Shown in pieces: positions 25,981 to 36,073 of a stretch of DNA of 64,000 nucleotides. The notes below the pieces were generated by a model, which was given only the letters and a program-made list of their open reading frames with translations, was not told the DNA's origin and searched no databases. The translations under genes and the position numbers were made by a program. How positions within the stretch are numbered: the first letter of the stretch is position 1; every line of letters begins with the position of its first letter. The DNA comes from Lenzites betulinus (Eukaryota > Basidiomycota > Agaricomycetes > Polyporales > Polyporaceae). The stretch is taken from contig JABYQU010000001.1 in NCBI GenBank assembly GCA_022264855.1, forward strand, positions 434,001 through 498,000, given 5' to 3'.

Positions 25981-26297
25981 GGGTTTTGGTGCGAACCGGT
26001 ACCCCGGAATGTCAGCGGGGTGCCTGGCTTCCACGGCGAGTGCCTTCGCCGCCCAACTCTCCTTGATATCTTGCGGTTCTGCCCTCCACAGCTTCGAGGT
26101 CTCGCTGGTGAAGACATTCATGCCGCTGGGCGGCGTATCGTTCGCCCGAAGAGCAGACAGCCTCGCGGCTCTGTACAGCATGAAGCAGTTCATCGGACGG
26201 CGGATGTGGTCACCTTTAGATTTGCGCGCAGGGGCTATCGTGAATTCGGAGGAAGGCTGAGGTGGTGGAGCGAGGTGTGAAAGCAAAGGCGGCGAAG
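25981..26297 (-). pseudogene. HMG-box gene copy without start codon, truncated
   Basis: This minus-strand segment is a close inverted copy of the HMG-box gene at 34285. Both share the 5' leader (CGCCGCCTTTGCT, then TCCTCCGAATTCACG) and the box itself: SKGDHIRRPMN, FMLY, TSETSKLWRAEPQ, SWAAKALAV and GYRFAPKP. At the position of the ATG in the intact copy this one reads ATA. No other in-frame ATG precedes the RRPMN strand. The leader carries about 20 extra bases. Similarity stops just after GYRFAPKP, so the Pro-rich tail and the repeat exon are missing. By eye the shared part is roughly 80-85% identical at DNA level. The frame through the box is still open, so the loss may be recent, or a remote exon could supply a start. 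Confidence 0.7.
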
Positions 26298-26364
26298 GGG
26301 ATATCGCGAGAGCCCCGAATGTGCTCTCGTCGATTGCGAGGGTTACCGATGGGAATATTGTCAC

Positions 26365-28759
26365 CAGTCTTTAGGTTGGTCATCTCTGGGCGCGCGCGAG
26401 TGGCGGCTGGGCCTGAAGAAAGTGCCCACTGGCAGTTATTCTATTACTGAGAGTTAGTCGCATGATGAGAGCGCATGAGCAGCGAGACTCACCGGACACT
26501 GCATAGGCACAACGGCTGGTAAGAGCCAGTTCGGGGAGGTCTCTTGGGTACGGGTTAGGTGGGGGCGCATCGAGGTATGAGAGGTAGGTTGCGGGAGAGG
26601 CTGCATTGCAGGTTGGATGCTGGGATTGGGGAGAGGAACACGAAGTTTATATAGCCGTCGTAGTACAAACATGATACGGTACATGCAGCGCGTGTAGTAC
26701 AAAATTACGCGTCCGTCCAAAGGATCCTAAAGTATCATTGACAGCCGATGTACGCGCGAGCTCGATGAGCAACAGTCATGCACCTTTGGCAAACGTGTTA
26801 GCACCTAGCAAAAGACGAGATTGTATTGTGATATACCCGTTTCTCATCCTCTTCTTGAATATAGCGTTGGTGTTCCCTTACTCGGAGGGAGAGGGAGCCA
26901 AGAACGATCAAGACACCACTGCCACTCGGACTCAATGTTAGCGCCAAAGCTCGGACGAAGCCCTTCACCTCAGCTTCAAAAGCGCCAACGCGTCCTCCCG
27001 CGAATGCGTACAACGTACACACAGAACAATATCAGTCTTTCAAAGCATAGCATAGCATTTCCCGCCTAACGCGCCCCCAAGAACACAAAGAATGTTAACC
27101 TAGCAGCACCGCACACCTACACCGCACACCGCCGCCTCCACCCGATGAAATCAAGTCCCTTGTCCTCCTTTCGTCTCCCCCGTCCCACATCTAAAGCCCA
27201 TCACCCCCCAAAGCCTCCCCCAAACCGCCCGCGCCCCCCAGCCTGCCAATGACCATCCCCGTCCCCACCGTCCACCGCCTCGTCCGTCTCACCCCCGCCT
27301 TCTCGCCCTTCTCGCCCCTCCCCATTTGACGTCCCTGCACCACGAGGCCTGCGCCCTCCCCTGCACGCCCGCCGCAGCCCCAAAGCGTCCAGGCACGCCC
27401 GCCCGTCCCGTCGCACAAAGCACCACCCCACCCGTCCCAAAGCGGCGCACAATGGACTCGGGCCACAGACGCGCGCACGCGCCGACACGGTCCACGTGGC
27501 GCACGTGACGCGGGACGCGGTCTAGTGGCCAGCGGCGCGGTTCAATCAAAAAAGCCTCCGCGCGCGCGACGCGACGCGACGCGTCGAGCGAGGAACCGTG
27601 TGGCGTTTAGATCGGCGATCGAGGAGAAAGGAGCGGACCCCGGATACTCGCTCCTCGTCGTTCGAACTTTGGGCGGCTGTGCCCCGCCCTAACCCTACCT
27701 GCGTCGATCCACTCGCGCGAAGGCGAAGGCGGGGCCGGGGAGAGTACATGTACAGGTACGGGGAGGAGGGCGGTGCTTACTCGGGTGGCACGTACCTGGG
27801 TGTCTTGCGGGGCGAAAGCCTAAAGGCGAATACAGGTAACAGCGGCGGATAGATTGCGATGCGTATGGGGATAGCGATGTACAAACGACGAGCGGTGCAA
27901 CGAGACGGCGGAGCAGGACTAAGCTAGCAAGGGTACTGCGAGCACTGCGGTATGATAACGGCGACGCATCGAATCAGTCCGAAAACAGGATAGGCTCCGA
28001 GGAGCGAGCGAGAAGCAGTGAAAACGAAACTGGGGATGGGGTAGGGGTAGGGGTAGGGGTAGTAGCGACGAGGAAGCACAGAAACGCGAGACTGGGGGTA
28101 CATTACAGGTAGATGGGGGTGGTGAGAAGTAGCGGATCAAAACCGACGAACACGAATATGCGACAAACGAAACACGGCAGATGACCGCATGGACGACGAG
28201 ACACGAGCATTCCGAGACTTGGAGGATATAGTGCGAACGAAACTTCCGAAGCACGACGAAACACGAGAGAGCAGGACACGGAGAACTCGGAAGGGCGACG
28301 GGGGATAGATACTCTTGCGTTGTCGTAGATGTCGTGACGATTAGATTCGTTGGGAGGGGAGAGCGGGTGTGGAGAGGATGCCACGAACGACAACGATAAC
28401 GATAGCGATAAATAGGGACGACGCGAGCGTGAGCATGCGAAGAACCCCAGTTTTGCGGTTGGAACGCGACACGCGGCGCGGAGACAGGCGGAGAGGAGGG
28501 CGGGGAGGAGAAGGGCGGGGAGGAGGAGGGTGCAGTGCGGCGAAAAGGAGGAGGAGCAGGGCGGGGAGGGCGACGGAGGGCGACAGCACGGATGCGAGCG
28601 GATACACGGGGGAGACCCCGACGACGACGACGATGTACCAAGACGAAAGGACCTGCAATAAACACAGCCGTTAGCGTCGTCGCTGAGCGCACACGAGACA
28701 AGCGGACGTACCATGGACGAACACAACCACAGGCGAGGCGAACAGCGCGCGACGACCGC
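26365..28759. other. Gene-free GC-rich stretch
   Basis: About 2.4 kb without a recognisable gene. From about 27.1 kb it is strongly strand-biased: C-rich to about 27.5 kb, then G-rich to 28.7 kb, which opens long meaningless frames. It contains the G-rich hexamer repeat at 28037-28062. The right end should include the 3' UTR of the large HMG-box gene. Confidence 0.5.
28037..28062. repeat. Short (GGGGTA)n array
   Basis: Four consecutive GGGGTA units are followed by GTAG. The unit is telomere-like in composition but is not the TTAGGG repeat usual in basidiomycetes. Confidence 0.7.
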
Positions 28760-30488
28760 TCACGCAGACCCAGAGCCCGAGTCCTCGGTGAAGCCCGGGA
28801 ACAGCGGCGGGCCCCTGAACTTCTGGCCGACGCGACGGCGACCAGCTTGGCCTGCGCCGCCGGGGGGCACGAAGCGGCGCGAGCGGGGCGCCGGCTCCGG
28901 GGCGGGGGCGGGCTGCTCGAACACGGAGGGCGCGAAGACGGCGGACTGCTGGAAGCTCAGCTGCTGAGAGTCCGAGTGCTGGAACGCGGACGGGTCCACG
29001 TAGTTCGAGAAGGACTGGTTGAACTCCTGGGCGTAACCCGACGGCGCCGACATGCCGCTGTTCTCGAAGAAGAACTGGCTTGCGGAGCCGTAGGTGGGCG
29101 TCGAGGGGCCTGCGGACGGGCCGGCCAAGCTCTCTGACGATGGCATCGACAGAGGGGGGGTAGAGTGCGCGGGCCCATACTGGAAGTCCTGCTGCAGCAC
29201 GTCGAACAACGGGTCGGGGCCGGGCTCCGATACCGACGGGACAAACGGCTGCTCTGCATGACTTGAGCCCGGGTTCGCCGCAAGCCATTCTTCAATGTCT
29301 TGGGCGGGAATAGGATCCGGCTGGGGATCCAAGACATACGGCTGTTGACGCTCGACGTGTGGAGTCATGTGAGGATACTCGAAGGCGACCGCTGAGCCTT
29401 GCGCTCGATAGTATTCGCCTGTGTTCATGACCTCTTGCGCTTGGTCGGGGCAGACGTTCTGGAAACGGAGTATGTCCTCCATGGACAAGGGGTGCGTCGC
29501 ATACAAACCCCCACCGGACGCTTCGAGATACTCCTGAAATTCCGCCATGTCAAGCACGCCGGCGAGACCGTCGTCCTCGTTGGGGGTGAACGAGGGTACT
29601 TGGGATGAGCCTGCCACCGGTGGTTGCTCAGGGGCGAGCAACCCGAAATCAGCCTCACCGGGTGTGGCCGGTGCACCAAACGGAGAGCCGTCATCCATGC
29701 GCGGAGGGAGCGAGTAATCCCAAGACGAGGACCTCAGCAAGGACGGCATGCGGAAAGCTCCGGTGGGGATCTGAAGCTGCTGAATAACAAGGGTAAGCGC
29801 AAAACTCAACTGCGTCGCATCCGACACTCACGTTGTGATCCTGGTAGCTGTGGGGAGCCCAAGGGACCTGCGGCGCGTCAGGCATGCCGCCGACAGGCCA
29901 CGAACTGTGGCCGCTAGGGAGCGCCCCCGAATCGAGCGGGGGAGAGACGGGCTGCATACCATGCGACATCGGAGGAGTGGCAGAGCTCGTGCTGGCAACA
30001 GGGGAGGACATCGCGCTGTATACTGGCGGGGACGCGCTCCAGCCACGACGGGAAGGATCTATGTCCTCCAGCCTGACGGCGGAGGACTGGCCAGATGACC
30101 CGGACCGCGAGCGTCGGGAGGAGGACGGCTTACCCGCCTTCTGTGCGGCCTTCTCGGCAGCAAGGAGACGCTTCTTCTCCTCACGTAGCAGCAGCTTTTC
30201 TGCCTTGGTCTTCGGCTTATACTTGTAGTCGGGGTGTAGGCGCCTGTGCTCCGCTTTCGCGAGTTCAGCGCGTTTCTCGTACGCGGCCCTTACCTCAGGC
30301 AGCTCGTCTTGCCACATTTCCCCGATCATCGTGGAAGCCACCGACTGTCGAATCGGGACCCCGCCGTTGTTCGCTACAAGAACTTTGAGGCGGTCGGTCC
30401 GGTAAAGGATCCAGGCGTTGGAGGGTCGTGGGATGTCGTCGGGGTTCGTACGGCGGGAGCGCTTACGCGGGTTTCGGGTAGGAGCCAT
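28760..30488 (-). CDS. HMG-box (MATA-type) transcription factor, 558 residues
   Basis: Two exons, 30488-29832 and 29779-28760, join in frame at a GTGAGT/TTCAG intron. After a basic start (RNPRKRSRRTNPDD) residues 20-100 form an HMG box: IPRPSNAWILYR, QSVASTMIGEMWQDE, VRAAYEKRAELAKAEHRRLHPDYKYKPK. That is the sequence-specific MATA/SOX-like type found in fungal mating and development regulators. A Lys/Arg-rich stretch follows (AEKLLLREEKKRLLAAEK), then a long Ser/Pro/Gln-rich region suited to activation. The C-terminus is basic and Gly-rich. It is nuclear by family. It faces the small HMG gene at 34285 head to head across 3.8 kb. Possible roles include mating-pheromone response or fruiting control. 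Nothing in the sequence decides between them, and no homeodomain, pheromone or receptor gene is in the window. Confidence 0.85.
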
Positions 30489-33400
30489 CGAGGTGTTCGG
30501 ATGGTGTGAGAGTCGGAGGAAAGGATGGTGGGTCGTGAGCGGGAGGGCCGGGAGTGCTGTGGGCGCGCGCCAGACGGATAAGACAGGCAGGCAGAGGAGA
30601 GCAGGAGCCAAAGGCAAAGGCGGCGGGTGCAGCGAGGCCGGGAGGACGGAGGGAGGACGAGGAGGACGGGGATGGGGGGAGAAGGCAAGAAACGTTGGCG
30701 GCTTATATGCACGCGCCAGACTCGAACTTATCGGCCTCGGGCGCCCACCAATAATCTCCAGATCTGGTCTATTTGGCCCGCTTTGCCCCCGCGCGTCCGG
30801 GGTCCTGCCCCGGCGCCTCTCGTACCGCTCTCTCGGGCCCGCCCACCGCTCCCCGCCGTCCGCCCTCCCCTCCTCCCCCGCACGCGTGCCCCCGCCCGCT
30901 GCGCGACGCCTGCCGTCGCTGGCTCTCGGTGCCAAGTTCAACCAGCGCGCAGGATGCTCTGCAGGGGGCGCGAGCGTGCGGGAGGGCCAGTCCCCGGGCC
31001 ACCCACCTGTGGCGCTGCTCGCGTAGCCGACTGCCCAAATCCGTTTCCTTTGATCATATTCGCATGTACTCCCCCGTATTTCGACTTGCGCACCTCCAAA
31101 AAACCCCATCAGAGCCTAGTCCAAGGGGCGCATGTGCTGCGCAATTTGTCCCGCTAGCTGCAGAAAGCATCGTCCGCCCCCGTGTGCAAAGTGCTCCAAC
31201 GCTCATCCTCGGCAAGTCTTCGACCCTCCCCCCCCACCAAGCCCACCGCCCAGAGGCCCCTATACTTGACTTAAATTTATCTCCGGCAGACCCGGCAGAG
31301 AGCAGCCCGACGCCTTCGTAACCAGCTGGCGCCAAAATTCGTGCAAGTCCCGTTTCTCCAGGTCTCGAGGCCCCTCCGGGCCCACCCCCCTCGTCCCCCC
31401 GCCCCCTTCCCCCAGCCAAAGTGTCGCCCGGGTGCGCTCGAGCTGCCCGCCTCCCACGCATCGCTCCCCCCGTCGACTGCCCCAGGGCGCGCCTCCCCCG
31501 ACGTCGGTCCCCCGTGGGGCCCCGCCGAGTCCGGGCATCATCGCGTCGAGGACACCGATCGTCCCGCGTCGTGTGCAGTCCGAAGGCCGCCCTGCAAGGG
31601 TAGCAGCCTTGGCACGACGGAGTAAATCCCAGAAAATGATCAAATATATTTTTACGGTGCCGCGGGGAGGGCTGCCGACGCTGCCCGCCCCCCGCACGCC
31701 CTCGGGGCGGCCCGCCGCCCTGGTGCGCTGCGCGAATGACGTACACAATATAATGAATCAATTAAGATGCATGCTGCCTTCTTGACATGTCGCCCAACGA
31801 GCAGAGGACGCTGCCCGCGCTCCGCAGGGCATCCCCGGAGGTGGGCGGGCGGACCGACGACATGGGCACTGGGCCGACGTCCGCCCGCCGTCGAGCACGC
31901 CCCGACCACCTCGGAGATACGCTCCCACGACCCATGGGTACTGTTCCGCTGCCTGCGCGTAGCGCACGGACCACCCGACCGACTGCCGGAGCAACACGCG
32001 GGGAGTGCCCACTCTGCTGACCCTCGCCATGGCGGAGGGCGATGCCGCCCGCTGGGCATTGTGCCCGCCGAGTGCTCGGCAACTCGGCGGGCGCAGCACT
32101 GCGCCCGAGACTGCCGTCGTAGGTACTGCCCGTTGCCTCTGTCCGAAACCCGGGCATGGGCAGCACACGAGGTAGGGTAGGATGCGAGGAGAGCCGGGGC
32201 TGGAGCGCAATCTCAGAGCAAGTGGAATGGGCCGTCGGCTACCAAACAGGATAGCGGCGCGCGGCCCCCATCCACGGACTTCGTGTCATCCCGAAAGATT
32301 TTGCATGCTGGTAAAGCGTGCACATCATTGGGTGGAGCGGAGGAGTCATGACAGTGATGCCGGATGCATTCCCCGGCTACCGAGGGCGAGTCGCCAGGTG
32401 CGCCCTCGTCCCCCTGCCCGCCGTCCCCCCCGTGCCAGCTCCCTCCCCCGCCCCGCCGCGGACAAAGAGGTCGGGGGCCCCGGCATGCCGATGCAAGCCA
32501 AGGGCTACGCTTTGACGCTGCGCAATGGTCCTGAGGAGCAAAGCGCATTGACGGGACGCGCTTGGGCGTGGCTGAAAAGGGTAGATTGTCTGGCAGCGCA
32601 TGCACCCTCCCGCAGTCAGACTTATTCGGGCTTTGGTTACGCTTCGCATGTTCCGTGAGCTGCCGCTGCAACGGGAGCACGATCAGGAACAGCGATCGGA
32701 GAACAGGTGGGCCCGTCCGCCGTATGATCGTGGGAGTGCGCGAGTTCGAGCGCATCCCTGCCCGACTGTACGGAGCTGACTGAAGCTTTGAGACATCCCC
32801 CAAAGCGTCGTATCGCCATGTCGTCTATGCGATTCTATTCCTGTGACGCGGGGGCGTCCGTTCGCGGTGCTGGGCAGAGGGGTCGGCGTCGCAGACAGCG
32901 GCCATGCCTGAGTCTGCCCCGCTGCAGGGCGGACGCGCTTGCCATCGCGGTAGGGACAGCGATAGCGGACGGACAGCCAATTCCGGAGCTCAGTCAGTCC
33001 GGTACCGCTGCCCGAGGCCTGTGGACGAGGTAGGGTGCGCGGGCGGGGCGGGGGTGCGGGCTGACCGGATGCACTCTCCATACCCACCACCCGGCTCAGC
33101 CAATCGTATGCGCCTGATTCAGTGGGAGCGGAACGTCCTCCAAAGCGTATTCATGAACTGATGTCCCCTCGGAGCATGGTGCAGCTGCAGCACACGCAAG
33201 CCTCGAGGCAGAATGATCAAGACCATGGAGGGCATGTGCTGCGGCTGCCCCGCCGGCCGCGGAGGCAATCCTGGTGGCCAAACAACACGCACCTTCCCAA
33301 AGCGATGACGATTGATTTGTTTGCACACCCTTTGTTTGGGGCACCGCTGTAGCTGCCATATGCAGCCCCCGCGGGCCGTGAAGGGCAGAGAATCAGGGCA

Positions 33401-34284
33401 GGTCTTGAAACAAATCGCGATGACAATGCGCGGCGCACGCACCTCTGCTTTGTCCTGCGGACCATCTGGCCCTTTTGATGAATACGATTGGTTCCATTGG
33501 TGCGCGCGGCCCAGTCACGCCGCTTGTGCAAGGACACAGTGGCCCCCCGCGCTCCGCCCGCGCAGGATAATAGACTAACAAAATCAGAATATCCTGTGCC
33601 CCGCAAAGATGCGGCGCAGTGTGTCTATTTATTGTATCTTATAGGTCCTGACGGCGGGCTTTTCGCTGCGGAGGGCAGGAGCGCGTTTGCGAGACTGGGC
33701 AGTCGGCGGGCGGGGAGCGGGCGGGAAGGGTGCGGGTGCGGCGACGAGCCTGGGAGTGCCCCCAATCAACAATACTTTTTCCCTGCGTGGTACGTTTTCC
33801 AGCGCAGATTGCTGGACGGAAATGGCAGGGCCTTCTTTTGCCGACATATCCGACCGTCCGCGGGGCAGGTTGCGGTGAGCGGGGACTGGAATTCAGCGGA
33901 TGAGTTCCAGAGAGCAAAGAGATCCGTATGATGGACGATTGGGCGCTGTCTGGCCAAAGGAATCAGCCATGGCTCCGGCGCGCGCAATGAGTCCAACCCA
34001 GAAGGCCGGCATCCCCGCCCCCCGGTGTGCACGCCCAAGCGCGTTTCTCACGTGCTGAATTCAAAATTTGTTGAACAGAGCTCACCGACGCGACAAAGGA
34101 ATCGCATGGGCGCGGCCCGGGGCGCGGGGGGAGGCAAAGCGAAAAGAGCGCGGAGTTGGACCCTCCGCCGTTCTGAAAGGCGCTTCCTGGCAGTGGCTTC
34201 CCGTGCATAAATACGCCACTTGCTTAGGCCTGCCCGTCATTATCCACCTCGCCGCCTTTGCTCTCACACTCCTCCGAATTCACG
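30489..34284. promoter_or_regulatory. 3.8-kb shared upstream region of two divergent HMG-box genes
   Basis: No supported gene lies between the start codons at 30488 (minus) and 34285 (plus). The DNA is GC-rich, with pyrimidine-rich blocks near 30.8 and 31.4 kb and a perfect hairpin at 32063-32092. Long 5' regions are common for fungal developmental regulators. A CATAAATAC at about 34206-34214 could be the core promoter of the small HMG gene. Confidence 0.4.
32063..32092. repeat. Perfect 11-bp inverted repeat, 8-base loop
   Basis: GCCCGCCGAGT at 32063-32073 pairs with ACTCGGCGGGC at 32082-32092. It lies near the middle of the intergenic region between the two HMG-box genes. Stem GC content is high, so it would form a stable hairpin as RNA or a dyad for a protein dimer. 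Confidence 0.6.
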
Positions 34285-35049
34285 ATGGCCCCTACGCGCA
34301 AATCCAAAGGTGACCACATCCGCCGTCCGATGAACAGCTTCATGCTGTACAAGGCAGCAAGACTCTCTCGACTTCGGGCAAACAATACGCCGCCCACCAA
34401 CATGAAAACATTCACCAGCGAGACGTCAAAACTGTGGAGGGCAGAACCACAACATATCAAGGATAGTTGGGCGGCGAAGGCACTCGCTGTGAGTGCCAAG
34501 CACGCCGCTGACAACCCCGGGTACCGGTTCGCCCCCAAACCCACACGAGCGCCAAGACCACCTCCAAAGAAGGCGAAGCAAGAGGGAGGGGGGAGCAGCC
34601 GTCCGACGGAGGGAACGAGGGCCGCCGCGGTGCCGCCGCCGCCGCCGCCGCCCGACGCCCCACCTGTCCTTGAATTCAACATGGCGCCTCCGCAGCGAAG
34701 CAACGAATGGCAGTCGTTGCCGCTTTCGCCTGGGCCACTCGGGGACCCCTTCATGGGCATGGTGAGCTCAGCTCACTATCACCCATGTTTTCCTGCTGAC
34801 GACCTGCATCCGTAGCCGCCCAGTTTTCCTCAAGAAGACCTCTTACACACGGAGTTCCCCGGGGTGGACCGCTTGCAAGAGTCGTGGCGGTCACAACCCT
34901 CTGACGTACTCGAGCGGTGGGCGGGACTATCTGAGCCGTGGCTGCCACAGCCCTCTGGCGTATACGAGTCGGAGGTGGGACCATACGAGCCGTGGCTACC
35001 ACAGCCCTTTGACGTATACGGGTGGCAGGCGGGACCATCCGGGCAGTGA
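34285..35049 (+). CDS. Small HMG-box protein with C-terminal 18-residue repeats
   Basis: Two exons, 34285-34761 and 34816-35049, close in frame to 236 residues. The ATG in ACGATGGCC opens MAPTRKSKGDHIRRPMNSF. The HMG box covers roughly residues 8-85 (RRPMNSFMLYKAARL, FTSETSKLWRAEPQ, IKDSWAAKALAV, NPGYRFAPKP). A basic Pro-rich linker follows, with KKAKQEGG as a possible nuclear signal and a run of prolines. Exon 2 is largely a threefold 18-residue repeat with the consensus L-S-E-P-W-L-P-Q-P-S-G-V-Y-E and so on. The box is divergent from the one in the 28.8-30.5 kb gene, but it is the evident source or sister of the broken inverted copy near 26 kb. Its DNA targets are unknown. Confidence 0.8.
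34873..35034 (+). repeat. 54-bp coding tandem repeat, three copies
   Basis: Units start at 34873, 34927 and 34981 and stay in frame, encoding LQESWRSQPSDV..., LSEPWLPQPSGV... and PYEPWLPQPFDV.... The second and third units are most alike. It is located in exon 2 of the small HMG-box gene. Confidence 0.85.
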
Positions 35050-36073
35050 AAGGAACTCGTGGTAAGCAGACGTACCTCCATCCGTAGACGAACGAGGCTA
35101 ACACTCGATGTTCTTGCACAGCGATCGTCTCATGTCTCTGTATCTGGTTGTGGAATGTTGTGACGCGCTGTATCTGTATTCTCCTTGCTGTCTCATCGCT
35201 ATGGACTTGTATCGTTTGTTTGTATACGCCGGCAATATCTTACTCAGAATCTATCGTGCTCGTTTGACTGTTCATCTCACCTGTTTGTGAAGCGACTCTG
35301 CAACGTTCCCGCATCTATATGCGCTAGTCGAGCATGCACGCCTTCGTACATCCATCGTGGTCACCCGCCGCCAGGCGAAGGCGCCAAGACTGCTATTGCA
35401 CGCCAGTCTTGAAGCTTGTCTGCGCGAAAGGTCTATAGCTTGTACTTGGCTGCCAGGGTACTATAACGCATCCCGGTGGCGTTCATAAACGTTCTTATAA
35501 GTACTATTGAACTTTGCTATAGATTCGTCCAGCAGCAGCACTCACGAAGCCGGGCGCCTGCCAGTGAAATTTTCACGCAGGAAGGAGAGACCATTTGCCG
35601 CATCCTGTGCGGACGCACGGTGCACTCAAGAGACAGCGTATCATTCACAAGCAGAAGAGTTATAGCACGAGATAGGGCCCAGTTGTGTCGTTTGGCTGGT
35701 CATGCAGAACGGAAAGCACTTCGAGCAGCCAGCCGGCATCTACACGCCAACTACGTGCCCGATCGGAGATCTTGTTGTACGATATAACCCTAACCTTGGT
35801 TGAAAGGCGTTACTCAAACGCGGAGCAGTCACGGCAGGGCGCGCTAATAGTCGTTGAAGTCGTCGACCCGAGGAGATATAGGTACTCTCCCGGCCATTGG
35901 GGTGGCATCCTAGTTCCTGTAACGTAGTATACAAGTGTGATTTATGCCAAGCTTACTCAGTATCGTATATCACAGCGAGTCGTAGCATCATGCGGATGAG
36001 CGTCCACGTCGTCAGCGGCTGTGCCACAATGTCCAGTCCCACTTCGTCTCTCAAACTCCAGCTCCAGGGCAGC
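35050..36073. other. Intergenic, no gene recognised
   Basis: A gap of about 1 kb between the 3' ends of two convergent genes. Only short frames are present. It should hold both 3' UTRs. Confidence 0.5.

Noticed and set aside
27919..28701. Minus-strand frame of 260 codons after the large HMG-box gene
   Set aside because: Falls in the G/C-skewed stretch and reads as Arg/Ser/Pro/Leu low complexity with no domain. Likely 3' region of the HMG gene.
30372..31157. Several plus-strand frames (30418-31157) and the upstream extension of the HMG frame to 31109
   Set aside because: The plus frames are antisense of the HMG-box exon or GC-rich leader. The frame extension upstream of 30488 has no similarity, and the ATG at 30488 opens a typical HMG-protein start.
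31260..34250. Numerous overlapping open frames between the two HMG-box genes
   Set aside because: All are short to medium, mutually overlapping, without domains or splice logic. Expected in GC-rich non-coding DNA.
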